From Acidobacterium sp. S8 (GTDB taxonomy: Bacteria; Acidobacteriota; Terriglobia; Terriglobales; Acidobacteriaceae), in contig NZ_LMUM01000029.1 of NCBI RefSeq assembly GCF_009765985.1, positions 25,660-89,659 on the forward strand: a stretch of 64,000 nt of DNA, given 5' to 3'. Both the position numbers and the translations under genes were made by a program. How positions within the stretch are numbered: position 1 is the stretch's first letter; the number at the start of each line of letters is the position of its first letter. Shown in pieces: positions 14,779 to 24,090 of this stretch. The notes beneath the pieces were generated by a model. The model was not told the origin of the DNA. It searched no databases and saw nothing but the letters and a program-made list of their open reading frames with translations.

Positions 14779-16149
14779 CTAGGACCCAGGGGGGAGGGGG
14801 TAGGCCGCCCGCACCAGCGCCAGCCCTTCATCGGTACTGTGAATGTGGCCCTCAAGCTGTGCATCCTCGGCAGCGGCCAGCATCTCCTTAAACCGGGGCC
14901 CGGGCTTATAGCCGGCAGCGATCAGGTCCGCCCCCGTCACCAGTAGTTGCGGCTTCACCTGCTCTTCCGGCATCGTCTCAAAGCGTTCTTTGGCGAATTC
15001 ATAAAGCGAAAGATCGCCGTGGCTGGAGAGGCAATCGATCCGGTGCAGCGCCAGGTGCTCAGCAAAACGCGACAGCCGGAAAAAGCGCTTCAACGTCGAT
15101 TCCTTCATCCGCATCACGTCACCGAAGCGCATGTGATTCTCGACCAGCAACGCAATCTGCTCCGTCTCCTCGGTTGAAAACCGCAGCCGTCGGCAGATGC
15201 TCTCGGCAATCCGCACGCCCACTTCCACGTGGCCGTTAAACCGAATCCGGTCCGGAGCGCGCTCGAAGGTCGCAGGCTTGCCCACATCGTGCAGCAGCGC
15301 GCCCCAGGCCAGCGTTGGCGATACGCCTTCCGGCAGCTTTTCCAGCAGCAGCAGCGTATGCACCCACACGTCGCCTTCGGGATGATACTCCGGCGGCTGT
15401 TCCACCCCATGCAACCGGTCAATCTCCGGCAAAACCTGCTTTAAGAGATTCGTCTCGTCCAGCAGCTCAAACGCGCGCCGCGCATGACCTTCCGTCAGCA
15501 TGCGAGTCAGTTCCTCACGAATCCGCTCGCAGCTCACCATGCCAACTTCCGCAGCATGACTACGAATCGCAGCCAGCGTTTTGGCTTCGATCGCAAACCC
15601 GAAGCGCGCCGCGAAGCGAACCGCCCGCAGCATGCGCAGTTTGTCTTCGGCAAAACGCTTCTCCGCATCGCCAATCGCTCGAACCACACCAGCCGCAAGA
15701 TCGTCACGCCCATCCACGAAGTCAAGCACAGACTGCGCCACATCGCCCGTCTCATTGAGCACCAGTAGATCGAGCAGCATGCCGTTGATGGTGAAGTCAC
15801 GCCGCAGCACATCTTCCTGCGGACTGTCGGAGAAGCGCACCTCATCCGGTCTCCGGCCATCCGAGTAAGCCCCATCGGACCGGAACGTAGCCACCTCGGT
15901 GACAATCTCTGCACCGTCCATCTCATCGGCAACCAGCACCACGCCGAAGTGCGCGCCAACCGCAAACGTCCGTGGAAACAGGTCCAGCACCACCTGCGGA
16001 CGCGCATTCGTCGCCACATCAAAGTCCTTCGGTTTACGGCCCAGCAGCATGTCGCGCACGCAGCCGCCCGCGAAGTACGCGTCATAACCTTCCGCCCGCA
16101 ACCGCTGGACAATCCTCTCCGCCGCGACTTGTGCCTTGCTCTTCGTCAT
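14779..16149 (-). CDS. cca: CCA tRNA nucleotidyltransferase
   Basis: A 456-residue class II nucleotidyltransferase that adds or repairs the 3' CCA of tRNA, or is the related poly(A) polymerase. The GGCVRD motif (residues 28-33) and the metal-binding DFD (42-44) define the head, ERIREELTRM marks the neck region, and an HD domain follows (LLHDVGKP). HD-bearing members occur among CCA enzymes with repair phosphatase activity. The frame is open to 16302, but the upstream 51 codons read through a repeat, so I use the ATG at 16149. The last residues (YPLPPGS) come from the G-rich edge of the neighbouring repeat region. Confidence 0.88.
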   Translation of the reverse strand: MTKSKAQVAAERIVQRLRAEGYDAYFAGGCVRDMLLGRKPKDFDVATNARPQVVLDLFPRTFAVGAHFGVVLVADEMDGAEIVTEVATFRSDGAYSDGRRPDEVRFSDSPQEDVLRRDFTINGMLLDLLVLNETGDVAQSVLDFVDGRDDLAAGVVRAIGDAEKRFAEDKLRMLRAVRFAARFGFAIEAKTLAAIRSHAAEVGMVSCERIREELTRMLTEGHARRAFELLDETNLLKQVLPEIDRLHGVEQPPEYHPEGDVWVHTLLLLEKLPEGVSPTLAWGALLHDVGKPATFERAPDRIRFNGHVEVGVRIAESICRRLRFSTEETEQIALLVENHMRFGDVMRMKESTLKRFFRLSRFAEHLALHRIDCLSSHGDLSLYEFAKERFETMPEEQVKPQLLVTGADLIAAGYKPGPRFKEMLAAAEDAQLEGHIHSTDEGLALVRAAYPLPPGS

Positions 16150-16243
16150 ACGATCAACATTGTCATCCCGACCGAAGCGCGGAGCGGAGGGACCGGCAGT
16201 TATTCGGTCCTGAAACCATCTCGTCCAAATCCCCACACGTCTT

Positions 16244-16282
16244 GGGTGCCCCATCCTTTCGCGCACTTTGCGAAAGGATGGG
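16244..16282. repeat. GGGTGCCCCAT-family repeat between cca and tsaD
   Basis: Standard unit (GCACTTT loop) in the divergent gap, ending 26 bases before the tsaD start. Confidence 0.8.
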
Positions 16283-16308
16283 ATCTCACACTCCACTATC
16301 ATAGAGAC

Positions 16309-17457
16309 ATGGCATCCGGCCTCATCCTCGGCATCGAAAGCTCCTGCGACGAAACCGCAGCCGCAGTCGTGCGCCGCGGAGCCGAGACCCTGTCGAACGT
16401 CGTCGCCTCACAGATCGCCACGCACGCCCCTTACGGCGGAGTCGTCCCCGAGCTGGCCTCGCGCGAGCACCTGCGCAACATCGTCCCCGTCGTCCGCACT
16501 GCCCTTGCCGAAGCAGGCATCCCCCTCAACGACCTCGACGCCGTCGCCGTCACCGAAGGTCCCGGATTGGCCGGAGCGCTGATGGTCGGCATCACCTACG
16601 CCAAGTCGCTCGCCTACGCCCTGGACAAGCCGCTCATCGCCGTCAACCACCTCGAAGGCCACATCCACGCCGTCTTGCTGGAACAGGCCGAGCTCGCCGA
16701 AGAACCTATGCCCTTACCAGCGTTGGCATTAGTCGTCTCTGGCGGACACACGCACCTCTACCTCGCCAGGCGCAACGGCGAATCATGGCGCTACCGCAAC
16801 GTTGGCCGCACCCTCGACGACGCCGCCGGCGAAGCCTTCGACAAGGTAGCCAAACTCCTCGGGCTCGGCTATCCCGGAGGTCCATGGATCGACGCCCTCG
16901 CCCCGCACGGCAACCCGAAAGCTGTCCCGTTCTCCTTCGCCCAGATCAAGCCCAAACCTTACCGCAAAGACCCGCATCGCGACGATCCAGCAAGCCAGTT
17001 CCTCTTCTCCTTCAGCGGGATCAAGACAGCCGTCCTGCGCTACGTGCAGACACACGATCTCGCAGCCTCCATAGAAGCCCGCCGCAAAGCGTTGGCCGAG
17101 ATACCTAACCCGAAGCCATCCGACGCGCTCCCGCTCTGCGACGAAGAGACCCTCAATCTCATCGCATCCTTCCAGCGTGCCGTCGTGGACGATCTGCGTC
17201 GCAAGACCTTCCAGGCCGCCGAAGCCTTCGACTCAGCCAGCGTGCTCGTCTCCGGCGGAGTCGCCGCCAACCGCGAACTGCGCGTGCGCTTCACCGCCGA
17301 AGCCGCCGAGCGCGGCTTGCCCATCGCCTTTCCCTCGTTGGCGCTCTCGACCGACAACGCCGCCATGGTTGCGGCAGCCGCATGGCCAAAGCTCCTTGAA
17401 GGCGAGACCGCTCCCGCCGAGCTTTCCGCCGAACCGTCGCTTACGCTTGGCCGCTGA
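16309..17457 (+). CDS. tsaD: tRNA N6-threonylcarbamoyladenosine transferase
   Basis: Catalytic subunit of the t6A37 tRNA-modifying complex (with TsaB, TsaC, TsaE, not in this window). ASKHA-fold landmarks are GIESSCDET (8-16), the metal-binding H114-x3-H118 in NHLEGH, VSGGHTHL (143-150) and VSGGVAAN near the C-terminus. It has 382 residues, about 40 more than the E. coli protein; the extra residues are Pro/Lys-rich segments around AQIKPKPYRKDPHRD and IPNPKPSDALP. I start at ATG 16309, which begins the family's N-terminus; the open frame before it reads through a repeat. cysS follows 51 bases later. Confidence 0.93.
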   Translation: MASGLILGIESSCDETAAAVVRRGAETLSNVVASQIATHAPYGGVVPELASREHLRNIVPVVRTALAEAGIPLNDLDAVAVTEGPGLAGALMVGITYAKSLAYALDKPLIAVNHLEGHIHAVLLEQAELAEEPMPLPALALVVSGGHTHLYLARRNGESWRYRNVGRTLDDAAGEAFDKVAKLLGLGYPGGPWIDALAPHGNPKAVPFSFAQIKPKPYRKDPHRDDPASQFLFSFSGIKTAVLRYVQTHDLAASIEARRKALAEIPNPKPSDALPLCDEETLNLIASFQRAVVDDLRRKTFQAAEAFDSASVLVSGGVAANRELRVRFTAEAAERGLPIAFPSLALSTDNAAMVAAAAWPKLLEGETAPAELSAEPSLTLGR

Positions 17458-17508
17458 GTGCAACTGGTAGAATCACAGGTGAACCTGAAGCTGCCGCATA
17501 CCGCACGA

Positions 17509-18990
17509 ATGACCATTCGCCTCTACAACACCCTCTCAAACGCCATCGAAGAGCTTCAGCCATCCGACGGCGAAGCGCTGCGCATCTACGCCTGCGGCCC
17601 CACGGTCTACGACTACGGCCACATCGGGAACTTTCGCACTTTTCTGCACGTCGACCTGCTGCGTCGCACGCTTGAGCTCTTTGGCACGAAGGTGAAGCAC
17701 GTCATGAACATCACCGACGTGGACGACAAGATCATCCGCAACGCTGCCGCCGCCAACATCCCCATCGGCGAGTACACGCCACGCTTCGAGAAGGCCTTCT
17801 TCGAGGACCTCGACGCGCTCTCCGTCGAGCACCCGGAAGTCATCGCCCGTGCCACAGAGCACATCGACGAGATGGTCAAGCTCATCCAGTGCCTTGCCGA
17901 GCAGGACCTCGCCTACAAGACCGAGGACGGTTCCTGGTATTTCCGCATTGCCGGCTTCCCAGCCTACGGCAAGCTATCCAAGAAGGACTTCAGCGGCATC
18001 ACCGACGGTGCCCGTGTCGACGTCGACGAGTACGACAAGGACTCCGCCCGCGACTTTGCCCTCTGGAAGGCCCCAAAGCCCGGCGAGTACCACTGGCAAA
18101 CACCGCTCGGCCCGGGTCGACCCGGCTGGCATATCGAATGCTCCGCCATGGCCATGGAATACCTCGGCGACAACTTCGACCTGCACGCCGGTGGCGAAGA
18201 CCTGATGTTCCCGCACCACGAAAACGAGATCGCACAGTCAGAATCGGCAACGCACAAGCCCTTTGCCCGGCACTGGTTCCACGTCCGCTTCCTTCTCGTC
18301 GAAGGCCGCAAGATGTCGAAATCCGAGGGCAACTTCTATACCCTTCGCGACCTGCTACTTAAGGGTTACAAAGCCTCGGCTATCCGCTTCCTGCTTACCT
18401 CGGTTCCCTACCGCCAGCAGCTCAACTTCACTTTTGAGGGACTGGGCGCGGAAACCGGTGCCGTAGAACGGTTGCGCACCTTTTATCAGCGGCTGAAGAA
18501 CACCCAGTGGCCTGAGAACTGCAATGCCACCGCTATTCAGGAGGCCGCTTCAACCGCCAAAGGAAAATTTCTGGCAGCGCTGGCAAATGACCTGAACACA
18601 GCCGAGGCCCGCGCCGCGATCTTCGATCTGGTTCGCACGGTCAATGCCGCTGCCGATGCAGGCTCTCTTTGCCGATCGAGTGTCGCAGCCGTTCTCGATA
18701 CACTTGCCGACTTCGACAGGATTTTTACTGTCCTCGAAGACAACGACTCGCATTGGACGCGCTTTGCCCTCGAATGGGCGGAGAAAGAAGGCCGTCTTGA
18801 CGAAGCATCTCCGGAAGTACGTGCCCAGATCTCTCTCAGCGATTCGCAGATTGACGCTCTGATCGAGGAGCGAAATCAGGCGCGTCGCACCCGCAACTTC
18901 GCCCGCGCGGATGCTATCCGCAAAGAGCTATTGGAAAAAGGCATCCTGCTGGAAGATTCAAAAGAGGGCGTTCGCTGGAAGAGAAAATAG
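17509..18990 (+). CDS. cysS: Cysteinyl-tRNA synthetase
   Basis: Class I aminoacyl-tRNA synthetase that charges tRNA-Cys. The HIGH-type motif is HIGN (38-41) after a zinc-ligand cysteine (C29 in ACGPTVYDYG). The second zinc cysteine is in WHIECSAM with HHENE nearby, and KMSKS is at 268-272. The 493 residues match the family. The start is the ATG at 17509; a GTG at 17458 in the same frame overlaps the tsaD stop but would add 17 atypical residues. A strong bidirectional terminator follows. Confidence 0.95.
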   Translation: MTIRLYNTLSNAIEELQPSDGEALRIYACGPTVYDYGHIGNFRTFLHVDLLRRTLELFGTKVKHVMNITDVDDKIIRNAAAANIPIGEYTPRFEKAFFEDLDALSVEHPEVIARATEHIDEMVKLIQCLAEQDLAYKTEDGSWYFRIAGFPAYGKLSKKDFSGITDGARVDVDEYDKDSARDFALWKAPKPGEYHWQTPLGPGRPGWHIECSAMAMEYLGDNFDLHAGGEDLMFPHHENEIAQSESATHKPFARHWFHVRFLLVEGRKMSKSEGNFYTLRDLLLKGYKASAIRFLLTSVPYRQQLNFTFEGLGAETGAVERLRTFYQRLKNTQWPENCNATAIQEAASTAKGKFLAALANDLNTAEARAAIFDLVRTVNAAADAGSLCRSSVAAVLDTLADFDRIFTVLEDNDSHWTRFALEWAEKEGRLDEASPEVRAQISLSDSQIDALIEERNQARRTRNFARADAIRKELLEKGILLEDSKEGVRWKRK

Positions 18991-19001
18991 CAGAAGACAA
19001 T

Positions 19002-19029
19002 AAAAAGGCAGCCGCTCGGCTGCCTTTTT
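19002..19029. terminator. Bidirectional terminator between cysS and ftsH
   Basis: Perfect 12-bp stem (AAAAAGGCAGCC with its complement) and a GCTC loop. The arms supply an A-tract on one side and a T-tract on the other, so it can end both converging transcripts. Confidence 0.9.
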
Positions 19030-19049
19030 TATTTTGAGCTGAGATAAAT

Positions 19050-20969
19050 TTATGCAGGTGACGGGCTGCCTTCTGGCAGTCCACCTCCACGATTCGGCTC
19101 TGGCTTCAGAACCTGCTGCACATCGCCCGTCGCAGGAGTACCGCCGCCGCCATTCGTCTTCAGCGGAGGAAGCTCCTTGTCTTCGATAATCGCGCGAATG
19201 TCGCTCGCATCGATCGTCTCGCGTTCCAGCAGAGCATTGGCCATGCGATGCATGATGTCTTGGTTGCTATTCAGCGTTTCGTAGGCAGCCTTATAAGCCT
19301 CATCCACAAAGTTGCGGACTTCGCTGTCGATCTGCCGCGCCGTCTCTTCCGAGAAATCCCGATGCTGTGCAATCTCACGGCCGAGGAAGATCTGCTCTTC
19401 TTTTTTGCCAAAAGTCAGCGGACCAAGGCGGCTCATGCCATACTCGCAAACCATCTTGCGGGCAAGGTCTGAGGCGCGCTCGATGTCGTTGCCTGCGCCG
19501 GTTGTCATCTGCTTGAGGAAAATCTCCTCCGCAATACGACCGCCCATCAGAATGGCAAGCTGCGTCTCGAGGTAATCCTTGGTGACGGTGTGCTTGTCAT
19601 CTTCCGGCAACTGCATCGTCACGCCAAGCGCCATGCCACGGGGAATGATCGTGACCTTGTGCAGCGGGTCGGCATGAGCGCGCAGGGCTGCAATCACAGC
19701 ATGTCCCGCTTCGTGATATGCCGTCACGCGCTTCTCTTCATCGGTCAACAGCATCGACTTACGCTCAGCGCCCATCAGGACCTTGTCCTTGGCCTGCTCG
19801 AAATCAAACATGACGACAGCCTTGCGATTCGCGCGTGCCGCGTTCAGCGCAGCTTCGTTGACCATGTTGGCCAGATCGGCGCCGCTGAATCCCGGTGTGC
19901 CGCGAGCCATCACTCGCAGATCGACATCCTCGGAAAGAGGAACCTTCTTGGCATGTACACGAAGCACTTCCTCGCGTCCGCGCACATCCGGACGGCCCAC
20001 CACCACGCGGCGATCGAAGCGTCCCGGACGAAGCAGCGCGGGATCGAGCACATCGGGCCGGTTCGTTGCAGCGACCAGAATCACGCCGTCATTCGACTCG
20101 AAGCCATCCATCTCAACCAGCAACTGGTTCAGCGTTTGCTCGCGCTCGTCGTGTCCACCGCCGAGGCCAGCGCCACGGTGACGGCCAACTGCATCGATTT
20201 CGTCGATAAAGATGATGCAGGGCGCATTCTTCTTGCCCTGTTCAAAGAGATCGCGAACACGGCTAGCGCCAACACCGACAAACATTTCTACGAAGTCGGA
20301 ACCGGAGATGGAGAAGAACGGAACATTCGCCTCGCCGGCAACGGCACGCGCCAGCAAAGTCTTGCCGGTTCCTGGAGGTCCAACCAGCAGCACGCCCTTG
20401 GGAATGCGTCCGCCGAGCTTTTGGAACTTCTGCGCCTCGCGCAGAAACTCGATAATCTCCTTCAGCTCTTCCTTGGCCTCGTCAACACCAGCCACGTCCT
20501 TGAAGGTGATCTTCTTCTGCTGCATTGAGAGCAACCGAGCGCGGCTCTTGCCGAACGACAAAGCCTTGTTTCCGCCGCTCTGCATCTGCCGCAGCATAAA
20601 GAACCACAGCGCGCCAATAATAATGACCGGCGAGAACTGGATGAGAATGCTCAGCCAAGCGCTTCCCTGCTGGTCCTTCACTGTTACCGATACCTTATTG
20701 TCAGACAGCACATCATAGAGGTGGGGATAGTTGGCAGGAACGGTAACGTGGAATTGCCCCTTGTCATTCTTGAAGTGGCCATGCACTTCGCCGCTGCTGA
20801 GCACGGTCACGTCGTTGATCTGCCCTTGCTGCGTGTCCTGCAGAAATTGCGAGAAGGCGATCTCCTGGTCCTTGCCGCTGCTTGTGCTCTTCTCGAACAC
20901 CTGCCAGAGCAGCACCAGGCATGCGAATACAAATACCCAGAAAATGATCGTCTTGACCGTCGAATTCAC
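19050..20969 (-). CDS. ftsH: ATP-dependent zinc metalloprotease FtsH
   Basis: A 639-residue membrane-anchored AAA+ protease for quality control of membrane and regulatory proteins. Two transmembrane segments (about 7-24 and 108-126) flank a periplasmic domain. Walker A GPPGTGKT is at 197-204, Walker B is in [10 protein letters not shown] (251-260), the arginine-finger region is RPGRFDR, and the zinc site HEAGH is at 419-423. The C-terminal tail is Pro/Gly-rich. The start codon is GTG at 20969, with GAGGG 7 bases upstream. tilS lies upstream on the same strand, a tilS-ftsH order known from many bacteria. Confidence 0.96.
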   Translation of the reverse strand: MNSTVKTIIFWVFVFACLVLLWQVFEKSTSSGKDQEIAFSQFLQDTQQGQINDVTVLSSGEVHGHFKNDKGQFHVTVPANYPHLYDVLSDNKVSVTVKDQQGSAWLSILIQFSPVIIIGALWFFMLRQMQSGGNKALSFGKSRARLLSMQQKKITFKDVAGVDEAKEELKEIIEFLREAQKFQKLGGRIPKGVLLVGPPGTGKTLLARAVAGEANVPFFSISGSDFVEMFVGVGASRVRDLFEQGKKNAPCIIFIDEIDAVGRHRGAGLGGGHDEREQTLNQLLVEMDGFESNDGVILVAATNRPDVLDPALLRPGRFDRRVVVGRPDVRGREEVLRVHAKKVPLSEDVDLRVMARGTPGFSGADLANMVNEAALNAARANRKAVVMFDFEQAKDKVLMGAERKSMLLTDEEKRVTAYHEAGHAVIAALRAHADPLHKVTIIPRGMALGVTMQLPEDDKHTVTKDYLETQLAILMGGRIAEEIFLKQMTTGAGNDIERASDLARKMVCEYGMSRLGPLTFGKKEEQIFLGREIAQHRDFSEETARQIDSEVRNFVDEAYKAAYETLNSNQDIMHRMANALLERETIDASDIRAIIEDKELPPLKTNGGGGTPATGDVQQVLKPEPNRGGGLPEGSPSPA

Positions 20970-21137
20970 GAATTAACCCTCGATTCTCTCAAGCGCCCCA
21001 TATAAAAAATAAGATTGGCGCTCACAATCCAGCGCGAAAAACGCTGCTTACGCTTACTTCCTGCTGCATTAGACGCCGCTTTCATCCGGAAAGTGCCAGC
21101 TAAATCGTTTCCAGTTTTGCGTCTAGTTACGCATTCT

Positions 21138-22556
21138 TTATTCTACTCCCGGAACCTCATCGGAAGAAATTTCTTGTCCGCCAGCAGGCGGCATCTTTTC
21201 CGCCAAAATTTTCAGCCCTGCAGCGGAGGCGGCGGGACTTTCGATTTCAGCTCCCTGCATCCACACAATTTCACCCTGCCACTCCAAAACCGGCCAGCTC
21301 TTCCGCTCTCTTGGAGCGATTTGCATCCGCTCCAGAACTTCTTTGATCCTTTTTGGCGCAGCCGTGTAACATAACCGGACACGATCCCCTGCCTTAGGAA
21401 ACCTCAAGATGGCTGATGGCAAAGCCGCCGCCGCGATGTTCGCCTCGGTAGTCATTCTTAACCCAAAACCATCCGCTTCCACTCTGCCCGGAACAGGCAC
21501 CCTCAACTCAGTCGCTTGCGCGAACTCCGCATTCCTTTCGCGAAGAATACGCAACTCGCGTGGCGTCCGTTCCACCTTGACTTCCGCAGTCAGCGTCTCC
21601 CGTCTTCCCGCCTTGCCCTCGCACATTGCCATCAGAAGCTCGGTTTGTTCAAAATTCAGAACGCAGCCAGTTTGCTCCGCCGCAGCTCGCAATATCCGCC
21701 GCCGCAGCGCCGGATGCAGAGTCCGCAGCCTTTCGACTTCTATGCCGACCGAAGCCTCCTCAGGATGGGTCGAGGAAGCGCGTCCACCGCCACGTACCGA
21801 CCGCCCCGGTAGCAAAAGCGAGGGCAGAATCCGGGCAAGCTCCATCTGCCAGTACGCGTCTTCGTCCCGTGCGATATCAGCGAGATGGCCGAGCTGAGAC
21901 GTTATCCGAGGGTTATATTTAGCCAGAATGGGCAGCAATTCATGCCGAATCCGATTCCGGTTGTAGGCCGTGTCTCGATTCGTCGCATCTTCGCGCCATG
22001 GCTGCTTCAACGCCTGCAAATATTCTTCAATCTGCCCCCGCCGGGTCTCCAGCAAAGGGCGCAGAATCTCGCCGCCGGGCCGCTCTACTATAGGGAAAAT
22101 GCCCGCCAACCCTTCGGTCCAGGTGCCACGCAGCATCTTTTGCAGTACCGTCTCCGCCTGATCGTCTAACGTATGGGCGGTCGCAACGGCATCCAGCTCA
22201 CGCGCCGCCAGCAGGCTTTCAAACCACGCATAGCGCAGCTTTCGCGCTGCCTCTTCCATGGTCTCCGCTTCTTGTTCGGCGCGAGCGGGAGTATCCACAT
22301 CGCGACGCAAGAAGCGCAGGCCAAGCTCACCGGCAAGTGCGGCAACAAAGGCTGCATCACCATCAGCCTCTTCCCCGCGGATCCCATGGTGCACATGCAG
22401 AACCGTCAGCACCAGCCCCAGTTCCTGCCTTCGCACGTACAGACTTTTCAGTAATGCCACGGAGTCAGCTCCCCCGGAAACCGCCACGCCCAGGCGCATT
22501 CCGGGCCGAAAAAGCCTGGTCATCAGCGGCAGCGAATTCTGTTTCGACGAAGGCAT
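21138..22556 (-). CDS. tilS: tRNA(Ile)-lysidine synthetase
   Basis: Modifies C34 of the tRNA-Ile with CAU anticodon to lysidine, so that it reads AUA. The 472-residue protein has the ATP-pyrophosphatase signature SGGADS at 27-32 and the HVHHGIRG motif that follows it. RNRIRHELLP marks the central TilS domain, and a divergent C-terminal substrate domain ends near residue 460. The gene is 168 bases upstream of ftsH and divergent from a GNAT gene only 41 bases away. Confidence 0.92.
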   Translation of the reverse strand: MPSSKQNSLPLMTRLFRPGMRLGVAVSGGADSVALLKSLYVRRQELGLVLTVLHVHHGIRGEEADGDAAFVAALAGELGLRFLRRDVDTPARAEQEAETMEEAARKLRYAWFESLLAARELDAVATAHTLDDQAETVLQKMLRGTWTEGLAGIFPIVERPGGEILRPLLETRRGQIEEYLQALKQPWREDATNRDTAYNRNRIRHELLPILAKYNPRITSQLGHLADIARDEDAYWQMELARILPSLLLPGRSVRGGGRASSTHPEEASVGIEVERLRTLHPALRRRILRAAAEQTGCVLNFEQTELLMAMCEGKAGRRETLTAEVKVERTPRELRILRERNAEFAQATELRVPVPGRVEADGFGLRMTTEANIAAAALPSAILRFPKAGDRVRLCYTAAPKRIKEVLERMQIAPRERKSWPVLEWQGEIVWMQGAEIESPAASAAGLKILAEKMPPAGGQEISSDEVPGVE

Positions 22557-22597
22557 ATGTCCCGAGACTCATCCTATCGTCTTATACTGGCTCACGT

Positions 22598-23068
22598 ATG
22601 CTTGAGACGCGCACCGCCACCGCCACCGACGCCGCCATCATCACCCACCATCGTCATCGCATGTTTGTGGATGCCGGACGCCGCGACAATCAGGTGCTCC
22701 AGGTCATGTCTCAGCATTTCGAACCCTGGCTCGTGCGCATGATCAATGAAGGGAAATATCTGGGCTGGCTGACGGAGGACGAAGGCAAAGTGGTTGCGGG
22801 CGCCGGATTGATGCTTCTCGACTGGCCTCCCCATCCGCTCGATCCGCTCTCCACTCAGCGCGGCTATCTGCTGAATGTCTATGTCGAGCCGGAGTACCGC
22901 CGCCGGAAACTGGCCAGTCATCTTATCGAATACGCTCTATCCGAGGCACGCCGTCGCAAAATTCGCGTTGTCGCCCTGCACTCGACTGATGAAGGAAGAC
23001 CGCTGTATGAGAGCACCGGCTTCCGTCAGACGAATGAGATGTTCTACGTCGAGCCGATCGAAGCTTGA
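22598..23068 (+). CDS. GNAT-family N-acetyltransferase
   Basis: A 156-residue protein with the GNAT fold. Motif A for acetyl-CoA is NVYVEPEYRRRKLASHLIEYAL, in the region of residues 90-115, and the C-terminal TGFRQTNEMFYV matches motif B ends. The substrate is unknown. I start at ATG 22598; upstream reading frame belongs to the antisense of tilS. TATACT lies 9 bases before the start codon and could be a -10 box, which would make the transcript nearly leaderless, but no good -35 is visible. Confidence 0.8.
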   Translation: MLETRTATATDAAIITHHRHRMFVDAGRRDNQVLQVMSQHFEPWLVRMINEGKYLGWLTEDEGKVVAGAGLMLLDWPPHPLDPLSTQRGYLLNVYVEPEYRRRKLASHLIEYALSEARRRKIRVVALHSTDEGRPLYESTGFRQTNEMFYVEPIEA

Positions 23069-23179
23069 GTCGAATCTTGCGACACCCTCACAGCCATTAA
23101 GAAACCGTCATTCGGCCCTTGGGCAGACCGACGCGCGCACGATATGCCAGTCAGAGGCTCGCGCAGCCATCAACAAGCC

Positions 23180-23210
23180 GTCATTCTGAGCCGCAGGCGA
23201 AGAATCCAGA
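23180..23210. repeat. GTCATTCTGAGC-type repeat, half unit
   Basis: CGTCATTCTGAGCCGCAGG followed by CGAAGAATCC, the same left half as the element at 9950. No matching right half is seen nearby. Confidence 0.6.
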
Positions 23211-23275
23211 GAATCTTTCGCTCCCCAAATGCAGCCGGCGAATTTCTCAACTTAACTTCACTCACCTCTACAGTT

Positions 23276-24082
23276 TTACTTCTTCGGACGGAACATTCTT
23301 GCCGCAGCACCTGAGACCATCCGGCGCGGCATGAATCGCTGCATAAAAACCATGACCTTTCCGGCTCCATATGGAATCACCCACGGCTTCCCTGCAAGCA
23401 ATCCTTCAAGGCCCAAGCGGGCTACATCTTCCGCCGATTGGCGCCCACGTCCGAACTGGCTGCGAGTCCCGGCTACCTCGTGAAATTCAGATTCCGTGGG
23501 ACCAGGACACAAGGCGCTCACCTTGACGCCATAATCTGCAACTTCATGCGCCAGGGCCTCGGCCAGAAAGCGGTCGAAGACTTTGGTGGCCGCGTAGGTC
23601 GCCATGTAGGCTACGGGCTGATATGCGGCAGTAGATGCCACGATCATCACGTATCCGCGCCGCCGTTCGATCATTTTGGGCAGAAAAAGCCGCGTCAAGT
23701 GCACAACCGCCGAGCAGTTCAAATCCACCATCTGACGCTGCCAGGCCGCATCACCCTCGGCAAATTCGCCGTAATACCCAAATCCGGCATTGTTGATGAG
23801 GATGTCGATCGCCAGCCCGGCTTCTTCTGTAGCAGCCAGGAGCTGCTGAGGAGCATCGGGAAGCGCGAGATCCACTGCAATGGTGCGCGCTTCGATTTTG
23901 TATGCGCTTTTCAGGCGTGTTGCCAACGCTTCCAGCCGGTCAGCGCGACGCGCCGTCAGGACAAGATTTGTACCTGCGGCAGCGAGCTGTTCGGCCAGCG
24001 CCGTACCGATTCCGGCGCTGGCTCCGGTTACTAGAGCCCATTTGCCTTTAGCAGCGGCGCTAAGAACTTTGGAAACCTGCAT
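23276..24082 (-). CDS. SDR-family oxidoreductase
   Basis: A 268-residue short-chain dehydrogenase. It has the cofactor motif TGASAGIG (about 19-26), NNAG (about 96-99), the catalytic serine in IVASTAAYQ and the Y-x3-K pair in YAATK. The extra C-terminal tail (about 230-268), with basic and hydrophobic residues, resembles members described as DltE-like or acyl-modifying SDRs. Substrate unknown. It begins 8 bases after the M3 peptidase gene on the same strand, so they are likely co-transcribed. Confidence 0.82.
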   Translation of the reverse strand: MQVSKVLSAAAKGKWALVTGASAGIGTALAEQLAAAGTNLVLTARRADRLEALATRLKSAYKIEARTIAVDLALPDAPQQLLAATEEAGLAIDILINNAGFGYYGEFAEGDAAWQRQMVDLNCSAVVHLTRLFLPKMIERRRGYVMIVASTAAYQPVAYMATYAATKVFDRFLAEALAHEVADYGVKVSALCPGPTESEFHEVAGTRSQFGRGRQSAEDVARLGLEGLLAGKPWVIPYGAGKVMVFMQRFMPRRMVSGAAARMFRPKK

Positions 24083-24090
24083 GCAGCCTC

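Noticed and set aside
19590..20528. Plus-strand frame over ftsH
   Set aside because: FtsH has every conserved motif on the minus strand, so this is a shadow frame.
22583..22588. TATACT as a promoter of the GNAT gene
   Set aside because: The position is suitable for a nearly leaderless transcript, but no acceptable -35 element lies 16-18 bases upstream, so I do not list it as a feature.
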